Of a stretch of 64,000 bases of DNA, positions 1 to 9,195 are shown piece after piece. A program made the position numbers and the translations under genes. The notes under the pieces were generated by a model that was given only the letters and a program-made list of their open reading frames with translations, searched no databases and had not been told where the DNA came from. Numbering within the stretch: the first letter of the stretch is position 1; every line of letters begins with the position of its first letter. The stretch spans positions 124,001 through 188,000 of the forward strand of contig CAVYJC010000005.1 of NCBI GenBank assembly GCA_963768715.1, read 5' to 3'. The DNA is from DATKEJ01 sp963768715 (GTDB lineage Bacteria > Bacteroidota > Rhodothermia > Rhodothermales > DATKEJ01).

Positions 1-2684
1 CGGACGTACGTCCCCTCGAAGGGAGTTCGTTCGGGAATAAACTCGTCGACCTGGCGAATACCGTCGCCGTTGAAATCCTCCCAGACGAACTGTCCGATTT
101 CCGGACCCGTCCGCACGTACGTCTCCTGGAGCAGCGGCGTTCTCTCTGTGACTACTTCGTAGAAGGCGTTCCCCTGCAATGCTCTGCGGAGGGCGCCGAA
201 GCGGCTGGTCGACTGGACGACGATCGATTCGGCGGTTTTCTCGCCCCGGTCGGCGAACTGCTCCGTGAACCGTTTCTTCCTATATCCGATTTCTGCCTGC
301 GTGTTGAAATTGCGACCCGCTTGATAACCAACTCGCACTTGTGTCGCAAGAGCGCTGCTTCGATCCGCCAGTACGCCATCGAGCGGCGCCTTCTCGGTCC
401 GATATTCTACGAATCCCTCGACCTGCGTCTTTTCGGTGGCGTACGAGACCTTTGGCCGTACTTCGACAAACGTCTGCGATTCCTTGAGCAGGCTATCGGC
501 ATCCAGCGGACGCTGTTTGCGATCTTCATGCTCGACTTCGATGCCCGGAGTCACTCGGCCACCGAGAATTCCTTGACTGAACGATGCAAACTGTCTGATC
601 CATTCGCCGCGTTCCCGAATCAGCGCGTCGTCGCTCGAGATGATCTCCATTCGGTACTCGCCGTTCGGCTTTCCGGGCTCTGCGCTGGCGCCTTCAAAGG
701 CGAGCCGCGTCCCTGCGAAACCACCTCCAAGACTGAGTCGGCCGTAGTCGGCGCGGACTCGCGTCGCTTTCGAGAGATCGACTTGGAAGTAGGTCTCGGA
801 GACGTCTTCTGCGGCTCCGCCAGAACTGCCCGTGGCCGACACGCCGCGGGTGAGGTTCCACTGTCGCTTGAATTCGACCGGTCGGGTGCGAACAAACGCT
901 TCAAAATTCCTGCCGGTGTGTCTGTTCCTGAAGCCGGCCGACCATCGTCCCAGGCCGACAGTGCCCAACTCGACGGGTGTGGGCTGCACTCGGAAACCGA
1001 CGTTGAAGGCTCCGCCGTCGTCATCCTGCGAATCGAGGGTGGAAAATCGATTCGCATCATTGACGGACCGGGCCCATTCTCCATACACCTCAACGCCCTT
1101 TGTGGGCTCAAAGGATCCTGTAAAGTCGAGCAGGCGCTGCTCCTTGGGTTTTGGGAGCAGACGCTCGGCGATATAGTCGCCGCGCGACGGTCCAACCCAC
1201 TCGAAAAGGATCCCATTTAGCGACGATCCGCCACGGATGTAGTCGCCTGAGCCCTGCGTAACCTGGGTAAAACGAACCCGGTACACTGAATCCGTTGCCG
1301 CGGTATCGGTCAACGGCACGAAGATCGGAAACGTCTCACCGGCGAAAAGCGTGTCCTTGCGAATGTACTGGACGTAGCTCGCTTCGGGATCGAACGGGAC
1401 GAGCTCACCTCCTGGAACGGACGCCGCGCCATCCCCAGCCATGACCAGCGCGAGTGAGTCGGAGGGACTGAGGCCGAACTCGTCGGATACAGATCGGCTG
1501 TCAGCCTCTCTCAGGAACGTGGCGCTGAGTTTGGCGCGCGACGAACCGTCGGTTCGCTGCCACAATCCAATGTTCGCCTCCGTGGCGATCATTGAGCGCG
1601 TAAATCGATTCGTCGTGTACTCGTACTCCACCGTAATGCGCCGATCCTCGGATACGAGACGGCGGCTCGTAAACGTCACCTCTCCGGTGGAATAGTCAAT
1701 CACGTAGTCTCGTGTCTCGCCTCGCGTCAGGAGCTGACCGTCCATGTACACGCGCTCGGTTCCGGCGATCACGATAATGAATCGCTCTCCCTCGCGGCCG
1801 GGCAAACGGTAGGGGCCCTGCACACCCTCGATCGGAGTTACATCGAAAGAGTTGAAGATCCCCCTGGACGTCGCGCCGGCCACTGTGGCCGTTACCGGAC
1901 CCAGCGTGGATCCGGCTGGATCGACCGCCGAGTTGGTCAACGAGATTCCCTGAAGTTTCCGGCTCAGGCGTGCGAATTCTGTCGACCCGAATCGGAGATC
2001 ATAGTCTCCGAGTGTCGCCGTCCCACCGTGGGTCTCGATCTGCATAAACACACGATCGAACTCGTTGAGACGCTGAGTCGTCCCGTCAGGCTGGATCGGC
2101 GTGCTCTCGTCGGTCAGAACGGCGCGGACATTCACGCCGTCGGTGATTTCGCCGGCGAGTTGAATCCGCAGTCCGGACTCCAGGCTTACGTCCCGGTTGT
2201 TTCCGGCGGTGATGCCACGGGTAATCGATCCATGCCTTTCGAGCTTCGAGTCTCCAAAAATCGAGGTTTCCTGCCGCGGACGCTCGGCGAGAAAGTCCAC
2301 TTCAGCCAGCGTGCGTACCCGGCTCGTGTCTTCCTCAGGCGAAAGTAGTCTCCGGTTGAAGTATGCTGGACGAAAAGAGAAGGGATACGTCCGGTACGAG
2401 ACGACGAACGTGTCTGGAGGCGCATCGATGAACCAGAGCTGGCCCAGCCGGTAATCGAATCGGTATGCCGTGGCAGGAAGGGTGACGCCGTCAGACTCGA
2501 CCGATTCGGTGCCGACGATGATCCAAGGTTTGAGCGCAAACGGCTGCTTCTGTGTCGCATGGAGGGTGTCAACGTGTACACCGAGCGCTCTGTCGGCCGT
2601 GGCTTGCCCGAAGGCAGCGGGTGCGCACCCAAGCACGATCGCCAGCATACCCAGAAACTGCCCTTTGCGAGTCATCGCCACCAT
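1..2684 (-). CDS. Large envelope protein of unknown function, C-terminal part beyond window edge
   Basis: An uninterrupted minus-strand frame runs from an ATG at 2684 (alternative ATG at 2675) off the left edge, giving about 894 residues without the true end. The start encodes a hydrophobic stretch ending near AAFGQA, a likely Sec signal peptide. The early region carries SITRGITAGNNRDVSLESG and then TDESTPIQPDGTTQRLNEFD, a pattern I associate with large uncharacterised outer-membrane or SprA-like proteins of Bacteroidota. The rest is rich in alternating polar/hydrophobic strands typical of barrels. Near the window edge is DFNGDGIRQVDEF, resembling a calcium-loop motif. The frame agrees at both ends and in the middle, so it looks intact here. 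The function is not recognised, and the SprA resemblance is from memory only. Confidence 0.75.
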   Translation of the reverse strand, partial: MVAMTRKGQFLGMLAIVLGCAPAAFGQATADRALGVHVDTLHATQKQPFALKPWIIVGTESVESDGVTLPATAYRFDYRLGQLWFIDAPPDTFVVSYRTYPFSFRPAYFNRRLLSPEEDTSRVRTLAEVDFLAERPRQETSIFGDSKLERHGSITRGITAGNNRDVSLESGLRIQLAGEITDGVNVRAVLTDESTPIQPDGTTQRLNEFDRVFMQIETHGGTATLGDYDLRFGSTEFARLSRKLQGISLTNSAVDPAGSTLGPVTATVAGATSRGIFNSFDVTPIEGVQGPYRLPGREGERFIIVIAGTERVYMDGQLLTRGETRDYVIDYSTGEVTFTSRRLVSEDRRITVEYEYTTNRFTRSMIATEANIGLWQRTDGSSRAKLSATFLREADSRSVSDEFGLSPSDSLALVMAGDGAASVPGGELVPFDPEASYVQYIRKDTLFAGETFPIFVPLTDTAATDSVYRVRFTQVTQGSGDYIRGGSSLNGILFEWVGPSRGDYIAERLLPKPKEQRLLDFTGSFEPTKGVEVYGEWARSVNDANRFSTLDSQDDDGGAFNVGFRVQPTPVELGTVGLGRWSAGFRNRHTGRNFEAFVRTRPVEFKRQWNLTRGVSATGSSGGAAEDVSETYFQVDLSKATRVRADYGRLSLGGGFAGTRLAFEGASAEPGKPNGEYRMEIISSDDALIRERGEWIRQFASFSQGILGGRVTPGIEVEHEDRKQRPLDADSLLKESQTFVEVRPKVSYATEKTQVEGFVEYRTEKAPLDGVLADRSSALATQVRVGYQAGRNFNTQAEIGYRKKRFTEQFADRGEKTAESIVVQSTSRFGALRRALQGNAFYEVVTERTPLLQETYVRTGPEIGQFVWEDFNGDGIRQVDEFIPERTPFEGTYV

Positions 2685-2786
2685 GTGCACAATTCGAGAG
2701 TCGTCAACACGCCCGGAAAAATAGGTCCGGATCTGTCAAGTGCAATTGACCGTGAATCAGTGGCTGAGGCGCAAGCAGCGTTTCGG

Positions 2787-3722
2787 TTATTGCTGAAAGG
2801 GAACGCTAACGAGATGGCGGTCTGTCAAAACGAGAAACGCCTCGTTTGCAACGGAAGCGTCCCTCAAAGGTTCTCCCAGATCGACGCCGTAACTCCGAAT
2901 GAGATTCCCCTGTGGTCCGTACACTACGATCCGATCTTCCATGACGACGAGGAGCCGGTTGTCGACCGTCGTGACCGCCGAGAGGCGTTTGGCAAACCCG
3001 TCGGCTATGCGACGTACGAAGGTTCCGAAACGATCGAATACGACGACCGCCTCAAGTCCTCGATCCGCCACAAACACGTGTCCGTCGCCGTCGGTCGCAA
3101 TGGAAACAGGATCGACCAGTGCACCTCGGAGGTCACCCGGACCACCGAAAACCCGCTCGATACGTCGGGCGGCATCCCACTTGATAACGACACCCGAGTT
3201 GGCGTCGATAGCAAACGTCTCGTCACTCATGCTTGCCGCAACGGCGATCGGGCGTCCCCCCGCGTATCGAAGTGGATCTCCTTCCTCCTCACGGAATCCT
3301 CCCCTTCCGGCGGATTGGGTCACGGCGAACGAAGAGAGGTCCACGGGCATCGATGCGAGATGCAGGAACTCGGATGAGTACCGCTTGATACGTCCGTTGC
3401 CTGCATCGGCTACGAGCCAAACGAGTCCAGCCGAAACGTCGATGTCGCTCGGGGTGTCGAACTCGTACTCACCGCTGCCCGGCCCACCATGCACCGATAG
3501 TGTTTGGCCGCCCGTTGTGAGGCGTACGATGGTTGCCGTGGAGGCATCGACGACAAAGACCACACCCTGGGGATCTACTGCGACGGCCATCGGGTCGGCG
3601 AATTCTGCGAGCGTGACGCCCACTGTAAGGGTGGTATCGACGGGCTGGGCCTCGACCAGGAGCGGGCCCGCCATGCACCCGGCAATCGTCGACGCCAGGA
3701 CGGTGAATCGCGGCGACGTCAT
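2787..3722 (-). CDS. NHL-repeat beta-propeller lipoprotein
   Basis: The 311-residue product starts with a signal sequence containing a lipobox-like IAGC (Cys16), so it is probably a lipoprotein. The body shows repeated propeller-blade signatures such as DPMAVAVDPQGVVFVVD, DIDVSAGLVWLVADAGNGR and DPVSIATDGDGHVFVADRG, which fit NHL/SMP-30-like repeats. Such propellers usually mediate binding rather than catalysis. The start ATG overlaps the purD stop by 4 nt (ATGA), implying translational coupling, although no functional link to purine synthesis is evident. The gene is followed after about 100 bp by the large envelope protein on the same strand. Confidence 0.8.
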   Translation of the reverse strand: MTSPRFTVLASTIAGCMAGPLLVEAQPVDTTLTVGVTLAEFADPMAVAVDPQGVVFVVDASTATIVRLTTGGQTLSVHGGPGSGEYEFDTPSDIDVSAGLVWLVADAGNGRIKRYSSEFLHLASMPVDLSSFAVTQSAGRGGFREEEGDPLRYAGGRPIAVAASMSDETFAIDANSGVVIKWDAARRIERVFGGPGDLRGALVDPVSIATDGDGHVFVADRGLEAVVVFDRFGTFVRRIADGFAKRLSAVTTVDNRLLVVMEDRIVVYGPQGNLIRSYGVDLGEPLRDASVANEAFLVLTDRHLVSVPFQQ

Positions 3723-5017
3723 TTCAACGGGCGCTCGCGAAGCAGCCCTTTCATTCCAATGTCGCGCCTGAACTGCATCCCTTCAAATTCGATGCACGCT
3801 AGTCCTTCATAGGCGCGATCGATCGCGCCGCCGAGCGAGTGAGACGTAGCCGTGACCACCAGAACGCGTCCACCCGCCGTTTGAAACTCACCGTCGTCCG
3901 TCAGTCGGGTTCCGGCATGAAACACCGTCACGTTTTCGATGCTCTCCGCCTGAGAAAGACCGGTGATGCGATATCCCGTTTCGTACGAACCGGGATAGCC
4001 GGCCGACGCCGCGACGATACAGGCTGCACTCCCCGATCGGAGCTCTATCTCAGAATCGGCAAGCCGCCCCTCCGCCGTCGCGAGCAGGAGTTCGACAAAA
4101 TCGGAGGCAATCATGGGGATGACGACCTGGCTCTCAGGATCCCCCATCCGGCAGTTGAACTCAACCACCTTCGGGCGCCCGCGATGAATCATCAGTCCAA
4201 CGTAAAGAAACCCGGTGTATGGCGTGCCCTCCTCGCGCATCCCTTGAATCGTGGGCTCGATGATCTCCCGGCATACGAGATCCATCATTTCTGCACCTAC
4301 GACCGGTGCGGGCGCATAGGCGCCCATGCCACCTGTGTTCGGACCTGTGTCGCCGTCGCCAATACGCTTGTGATCCTGGGCCGGCGAGAAAAGCCGGTAA
4401 CTCTTACCGTCTGTAAGTGCGAAGACGCTGGCCTCCTCACCTTCCATAAAGTCTTCAATAACAACTCGTTGGCCTGCATCGCCAAAGATCTTGTCCTGCA
4501 GCTGCGCTCGCACTGCATCCTCGGCTTCTCCGGCTGTGTCGCAAATCACAACGCCTTTTCCAGCCGCGAGGCCGTCTGCCTTGATGACGTAGGGACCGCC
4601 CGGGTGCCTGGCGATCCAGTCAATGGCGTTTTGGAGTTCGGATACGCCGAAAGAGCGGTAAGCCGCCGTGGGAATACCATGGCGCGCCATAAAGTCCTTT
4701 GCGAAACGCTTGCTGCCCTCAAGACGCGCGGCGACGGCCGTCGGACCCACCACGCGGCGGCCGGCGGCGACAAGTTGATCGACCAGCCCGTCGACGAGCG
4801 GCTGCTCCGGACCCACGACCGTCAGATCGATATTGGTCTCCTCGACGAAACGGACGATCTCATCAAGATCGTTCGCGGGAACGGGAACGTTGGTACCCAC
4901 AGAGGCCGTACCGGCGTTTCCCGGTGCTATGAACACTTCCGTTGTGAGCGGGCTAGATGCAATTTTCCAGGCTAACGCGTGTTCGCGTCCCCCGCTTCCA
5001 ACAACGAGTATTCGCAT
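3719..5017 (-). CDS. purD: Phosphoribosylamine--glycine ligase
   Basis: The 432-residue length is normal for GARS. The enzyme joins glycine to 5-phosphoribosylamine using ATP, the second step of de novo purine synthesis, in the cytosol. The N-terminus MRILVVGSGGREHALAWK is the family signature. Further family segments are APGNAGT, VVGPEQPLVDG, the ATP-grasp KADGLAAGKGV (about residue 150) and DHKRIGDGDTGPNTGGMG (about residue 220), plus FNCRMGDPE before the C-terminal domain. It is the first gene of a minus-strand run and is divergent from the Omp85-like gene at 5130. Its stop overlaps the start of the NHL lipoprotein gene. Confidence 0.97.
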   Translation of the reverse strand: MRILVVGSGGREHALAWKIASSPLTTEVFIAPGNAGTASVGTNVPVPANDLDEIVRFVEETNIDLTVVGPEQPLVDGLVDQLVAAGRRVVGPTAVAARLEGSKRFAKDFMARHGIPTAAYRSFGVSELQNAIDWIARHPGGPYVIKADGLAAGKGVVICDTAGEAEDAVRAQLQDKIFGDAGQRVVIEDFMEGEEASVFALTDGKSYRLFSPAQDHKRIGDGDTGPNTGGMGAYAPAPVVGAEMMDLVCREIIEPTIQGMREEGTPYTGFLYVGLMIHRGRPKVVEFNCRMGDPESQVVIPMIASDFVELLLATAEGRLADSEIELRSGSAACIVAASAGYPGSYETGYRITGLSQAESIENVTVFHAGTRLTDDGEFQTAGGRVLVVTATSHSLGGAIDRAYEGLACIEFEGMQFRRDIGMKGLLRERPLK

Positions 5018-5129
5018 TCAGATACCAACCGATCAGAAATTGTGCCTTGGTTGGGATAATTTACGGGCATACTGTGTATGATTGCTTCGTCTTAACACAA
5101 TCGTCTTTTTCAGCCTTTCCCCAGGTAGC
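5018..5129. promoter_or_regulatory. Divergent intergenic region between purD and the Omp85-like gene
   Basis: These 112 bases separate two divergently transcribed genes and must hold both promoters. An AT-rich stretch lies near 5055-5065 (ggataattta), but I cannot assign boxes with confidence. The role is inferred from position. Confidence 0.35.
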
Positions 5130-6374
5130 ATGAAGCTCGCCACGATCGTCGGTCTGATCGTCCTCGTCCTCGGGATGGCCGGGGCGCGTGCGCAAACGGT
5201 TCCGTCGACTTCGGATTCGACGCTTGTCGATGAGGCGCTCGACGATTACCAGCACCGGATTCGTTACGGATTTCTGGTGGATCCGTTCTCGATCTACTCG
5301 AGCACATATGGGTTTGGAATTCGCGCGTTGGCCACTGTCTATAACCTGCCGTTCACGGGCAGTCGACTTCGAGCCACCCTCGCACCGTATCAGCGAAGAG
5401 GTGTGTATGCACTTTCGCTTCGTACGCATGATCCAGAGGTGAACGACGTCTTCGGACTCTTTCGCGTGCGCTATGAAACCACCAGAGCCTATCGGTACTA
5501 CGGGCTTGGCCCAAACTCGATGAAGAACGATCGACTCTTCGTCGACATGGATCGGTTCGAGGTGGTTGCACGGGTCGGATTCCAGTTCGCCGACGACCAA
5601 TTCATGATCCAGCCCTTTGCGACCTACTCGTGGGACAAAGCCAACGGGCTGGATGAGGGGGACGATCCCTCGACGCTCGACCAACGCTCGCAAGACAACC
5701 TCGCGATCGTTCTTGGACAGGCGGCCTCTCCGAGCGGCATCACCGACAATGCCCAAAGCGGCGTGAAAGTCGGTGTCTCCCTTCTCGCCGACCACCGTAA
5801 CCGCAGGGCGTATCCGACGGCAGGCACGCTCGCAGAGATCACCGCGACGCACTACATGTCCCGGGGCGATTTCGACGTCTCCTTCGATCAGTTGAAGTTC
5901 GACGGCCACCTTTTTGTGAGTGTGGCTGGAGATCACGTGCTCGCGTTTCGAGCCCTGGCCAAGACGACGAGCTCGAGTGGCAACGATCCTGTTCCGTTTT
6001 ACCTCCTTCCCCAAGTCGACTTTTCTCTCTTGGGCGGATACAAGGGTCATCGACTCATCGGAGACGATCTTCTCGTACTGACGACAGAATACCGATGGCC
6101 GATGGTCAATCTGTCGGACCTATACCAGGTAACGGGCTTCGTACAGGCCGGCGTCGGCAATGTTTTCGACGATCTTGCAAACATGAAACTGTCGGTTTCT
6201 TTTGATCGCAATCCCGACCCGAACAATCACGTCCTCAGGCCGGGTTTCGGCATCGGACTTCGCGTCGCAGCCTTGGAGCAGGGTCGCGATCTGATTTATT
6301 GGATGCTCGGTTTCAGTCCGGAAGGCGTGACCCTCGCTTCCTTCCGGTTCGTCGTTCCACTGACCGACATCTAG
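5130..6374 (+). CDS. BamA/TamA-family (Omp85-like) outer-membrane barrel protein
   Basis: I chose the ATG at 5130 because it opens a clear signal peptide (MKLATIVGLIVLVLGMAGARAQ region, cleavage near ARAQ); an in-frame ATG at 5082 would place an odd leader in front. The 414-residue mature-type protein resembles the C-terminal surface-antigen half of Omp85 proteins: many beta strands, the segment GGYKGHRLIGDDLLVLTTEY followed by RWPM, and a strand-rich end. No POTRA domains are visible, so it is a short barrel-only family member. Family members insert proteins in the outer membrane or transport substrates across it; the role here is unknown. The flippase gene follows after 15 bp. Confidence 0.82.
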   Translation: MKLATIVGLIVLVLGMAGARAQTVPSTSDSTLVDEALDDYQHRIRYGFLVDPFSIYSSTYGFGIRALATVYNLPFTGSRLRATLAPYQRRGVYALSLRTHDPEVNDVFGLFRVRYETTRAYRYYGLGPNSMKNDRLFVDMDRFEVVARVGFQFADDQFMIQPFATYSWDKANGLDEGDDPSTLDQRSQDNLAIVLGQAASPSGITDNAQSGVKVGVSLLADHRNRRAYPTAGTLAEITATHYMSRGDFDVSFDQLKFDGHLFVSVAGDHVLAFRALAKTTSSSGNDPVPFYLLPQVDFSLLGGYKGHRLIGDDLLVLTTEYRWPMVNLSDLYQVTGFVQAGVGNVFDDLANMKLSVSFDRNPDPNNHVLRPGFGIGLRVAALEQGRDLIYWMLGFSPEGVTLASFRFVVPLTDI

Positions 6375-6389
6375 TGGGCGATCGCAGGC

Positions 6390-7388
6390 ATGGCTATGTT
6401 TGACCGGGACAGCTCATCCATCATCGTCAAACTTGCGGTCGGAATCGTCCTTTTGGGCACGATCGTCGCGTTCGTGGACGTTGACAAAATCATATCCACC
6501 GCGAAGGAAGCTGATTTTCTATTGATCCTCGCGGCGCTGGCGCTCCTTCCGATCAATATGTTGCTGGAAGCCGCGAAATGGCGTCTTTTGCTCGCCCCTT
6601 CGGTCGAGAGAATCACGTTGCGCGAAGCGGCGGGATCTGTGCTTGCAGGATACGCCCTCGGTTTCGTTACTCCTGCGCGGTTCGGCGAATATGCCGGTCG
6701 CGTATTCTACCTGAAGGATGCGAGGAAAGGCGCGCTCGTTGTCCTTGCGTTCGTAGATAGGATGTACTCGGTGTGGATCTACTCCATTTTTGGAACCGTA
6801 ATCCTCGGATTCCAGCTGGAGGGAGCTCTTCCAGGCCCGGGCGGCATCTGGTGGTTGACGTTCGCTCTGGGCATTGCCATTTGCGTCGTAATCGGCGTCT
6901 TCGTTCTCAAGCCGGGCACACTCTTCACAGTAAGTGGATCGCTCCTCAAATGGCGAGCAACGCGCCGTTGGAGGCGTCATCTCGCTGCGGCTCGCTCCGT
7001 GCAGACGTCCGTGAGCCTCAATGTCCTACTCTTGTCGCTCATTCGTTACGGGGTGTTTTGCACCCAGTTCGTGGCGCTCGTACTGGCGTTTTCCCCTACA
7101 AGCCCGGTCGCGTCTGTCTATGCGGGCGTCGCGCTCGCCTTCTTTGCGAAGACGATCGTTCCATCGGTCTCACTGTTCGATCTTGGTATTCGTGAGAGCG
7201 CCGCCGTCTTCTTTCTTGGATTCTTCGGGATCGCCTCGGCGGCAGCTTTCAATGCATCCCTGATCCTCTTCGTGGTGAATCTCGCCTTGCCGGCACTCGC
7301 AGGAATTGCCTTCGTGCCGCGCATGAGATGGACGCGGCCTCGTCCTGCGGCCGGCGAGGCTCGGACGGTCGAAGTTCGAACCGGTTGA
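6390..7388 (+). CDS. Flippase-like (LPG synthase transmembrane / UPF0104) integral membrane protein
   Basis: The 332-residue protein has roughly eight hydrophobic segments. The family pattern is visible: LLEAAKWRLLL (around residue 50), VLAGYALGFVTPARFGEYAGR (residues ~80-100) and a late GIRESAAVFFLGFFG. Members transfer or flip lipids or lipid-linked sugars across the inner membrane. It sits directly before a family-2 glycosyltransferase and a polysaccharide deacetylase on the same strand, which suggests a shared role in building or exporting a glycolipid or surface glycan. An in-frame ATG at 6396 is an alternative start. Confidence 0.85.
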   Translation: MAMFDRDSSSIIVKLAVGIVLLGTIVAFVDVDKIISTAKEADFLLILAALALLPINMLLEAAKWRLLLAPSVERITLREAAGSVLAGYALGFVTPARFGEYAGRVFYLKDARKGALVVLAFVDRMYSVWIYSIFGTVILGFQLEGALPGPGGIWWLTFALGIAICVVIGVFVLKPGTLFTVSGSLLKWRATRRWRRHLAAARSVQTSVSLNVLLLSLIRYGVFCTQFVALVLAFSPTSPVASVYAGVALAFFAKTIVPSVSLFDLGIRESAAVFFLGFFGIASAAAFNASLILFVVNLALPALAGIAFVPRMRWTRPRPAAGEARTVEVRTG

Positions 7389-7400
7389 CCGGGTGGAACC

Positions 7401-8538
7401 ATGCTTGTCTTCTCGGCGACGCTCGTCGCTTTCGGCATCGCCTACGCATACGTCCTCATGCGATTCACCGGTGGTTTTCGAAGACTGATAATCCACTGGT
7501 TGCCCCACCGGCACGAGCCGTATCCGAGCGTGTCCGTCATCGTCCCCGCTCGGAACGAGGCAGACGGCATCGCAGACTGCATCCAATCGATTCTGCGCAA
7601 TGACTATCCAATGGAATTGGTGGATGTGCAGATTGTGGACGATCGGTCGGAGGATGACACGTTCGAGATCGCCTCTCGGCTTAGTCTGGAGACAGACGAC
7701 ATTCGCGTCGTCCGTCTTCAAGAAACCGGTAGCAGCCCGAGTGGAAAGCGGGCAGCAATCCAGGCCGGAATCGACCGATCGCAGGGGGACATCATTATGT
7801 TGACCGACGCTGACTGTCGGGTACCCACCGATTGGATTCACACGATGGTTTCGGCATTCAACGAGGGGACTACGGTTCGTTTCCGGACCCGTTGCCTATC
7901 GCACCGACAAGGGTTGGCTCCAGCGCCTGCTCGAACTCGAGCTACTGGGTCTTGTCGCCGTTGGCGCCGGCGCCATCGCTCTCGGCAAACCAAATATGTG
8001 TAATGGGGCGAACATCGCCTTTCGGAGGTCTGCCTTCAATGAAGCAGACGGATATTCAGGGACTGATAGCCTGACTTCGGGAGACGACGAGCTGCTGATG
8101 CAAAAGATGTCGCGGCAACATCCGGGTTCGGTCGCGTTCTGTCCGGATCGAGAGGCGACAGTTACGACGAGAGCGCCGAACGGATTGCCCGAGCTGCTCC
8201 GACAGCGGCGGCGCTGGGCCTCCAAGGGGTTGCACTATCCCGAAAAACGTATTACGGTGTTAGCGCTGTTCGTCTTTTCCTTCAACGTCCTCCTCCTCGC
8301 CGGCTTCGTGGGGGCCTTCTGGTTTGTCTCGATTTGGCCGGCCCTCCTCGCGGCGTTCTTTCTCAAGCTGTCAGCGGAAGGATGGATGTTCTGGCACGTT
8401 TGCAGCCAGTTCGGGCGGCGGGAACTGATACCGCTCATGGTGCCCGGCCAGCTTTTCGAGATTCCATATGTTGTCGTCGCGGGCGCAACCGGAGCCGCAG
8501 GCGGATACAGTTGGAAGGGGCGAGAAATTCAGCGATGA
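7401..8538 (+). pseudogene. Family-2 glycosyltransferase, interrupted by a +1 frameshift
   Basis: The gene encodes a membrane glycosyltransferase in two frames. The first (from 7401) carries an N-terminal hydrophobic segment, VSVIVPARNEADGI, the VDDRSEDDT region and MLTDADCRVP, the GT-A nucleotide-sugar motifs. After about 7873 the homology continues one base later as VSGPVAYRTDKGW, then GDDELL, the LRQRRRW motif (Q/RxxRW type, as in processive GT2 enzymes) and three to four C-terminal membrane segments. Removing one T of the TT at 7876-7877 restores TTVVSGPVAY. The stop overlaps the start of the deacetylase gene (ATGA at 8535-8538). Sequencing error is at least as likely as a real disruption. 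Confidence 0.85.
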
Positions 8539-9182
8539 CGACTACGACCACTACAACCTGGGCCGGACGCGCCGCTGCTTCCATCTTTCACGACGTGATC
8601 GGCCGGCTTCCTGCAGCGCCTGAAACGATCTACCTCACTTTCGACGACGGCCCCTCTCATCACACGATGGACGTGCTCGATCTATTGCTGCAACTCGACG
8701 CGGCAGCGACCTTCTTTCTTAGAGGCGACCGGATCGAGCATCACCCAGCCGAAGCGCAACGCATTCTATCGGATCGACACGGTGTCGGCAACCACACGTA
8801 TCGACATGTAGATGCCTGGCGGAGTCGCTGGGCAGAGGTTCGGGCCGATCTCGAGCAAGGAGATCGAGCCATTGCCTCGCTAACCGGCTCGGAACCTGAA
8901 TGGGTGCGTCCACCCTTTGGACACTTGCGTCAGGCCACGCGAGCGTGGTGTCGGGCGAGGCGTCGACGCCTGGCCCTATGGGATGTGATGGCGGGCGATT
9001 TTCGCGGTGACGCCGATCACGAAGCCGTCGTGAGGCAAGCCGCCGGCCTGGTAAGATCCGGATCCATCCTCGTCCTCCACGATGGCGATGAGCAGCAGCC
9101 GAATGCGCTCGGGATTACGAAACGGCTTCTCACGTCACTGCGTGAGGTGGGATGGACGTTTGAAAGACTGCCCGATTCGTGA
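8535..9182 (+). CDS. Polysaccharide deacetylase (NodB domain, carbohydrate esterase family 4)
   Basis: I chose the ATG at 8535, which overlaps the glycosyltransferase stop; the longer frame upstream is only the shadow of that gene. The 215-residue protein shows the ordered NodB motifs: TFDDGP (motif 1, catalytic Asp and metal ligand), NHTYRH (motif 2, metal His residues), RPPFG (motif 3), DVMAGDF (motif 4, slightly altered) and ILVLHDG (motif 5). The family removes N-acetyl groups from glycans such as peptidoglycan, chitin-like or exopolysaccharide chains. There is no clear signal peptide, so the enzyme may act inside or be exported another way. The substrate is probably the glycan made by the adjacent transferase. 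Confidence 0.92.
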   Translation: MTTTTTTTWAGRAAASIFHDVIGRLPAAPETIYLTFDDGPSHHTMDVLDLLLQLDAAATFFLRGDRIEHHPAEAQRILSDRHGVGNHTYRHVDAWRSRWAEVRADLEQGDRAIASLTGSEPEWVRPPFGHLRQATRAWCRARRRRLALWDVMAGDFRGDADHEAVVRQAAGLVRSGSILVLHDGDEQQPNALGITKRLLTSLREVGWTFERLPDS

Positions 9183-9195
9183 GCCGGCGCACGAC

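Noticed and set aside
321..1220. Plus-strand open frame of 299 codons
   Set aside because: It is the shadow of the minus-strand envelope protein, which has a signal peptide, consistent frame and protein-like composition.
3839..4975. Plus-strand open frame of 378 codons
   Set aside because: It overlaps purD, whose identity is certain; the plus-strand translation is Arg/His/Cys-rich and resembles no protein.
5061..6050. Minus-strand open frame of 329 codons
   Set aside because: It lies antisense to the Omp85-like gene and has the Arg/His-rich composition of a shadow frame.
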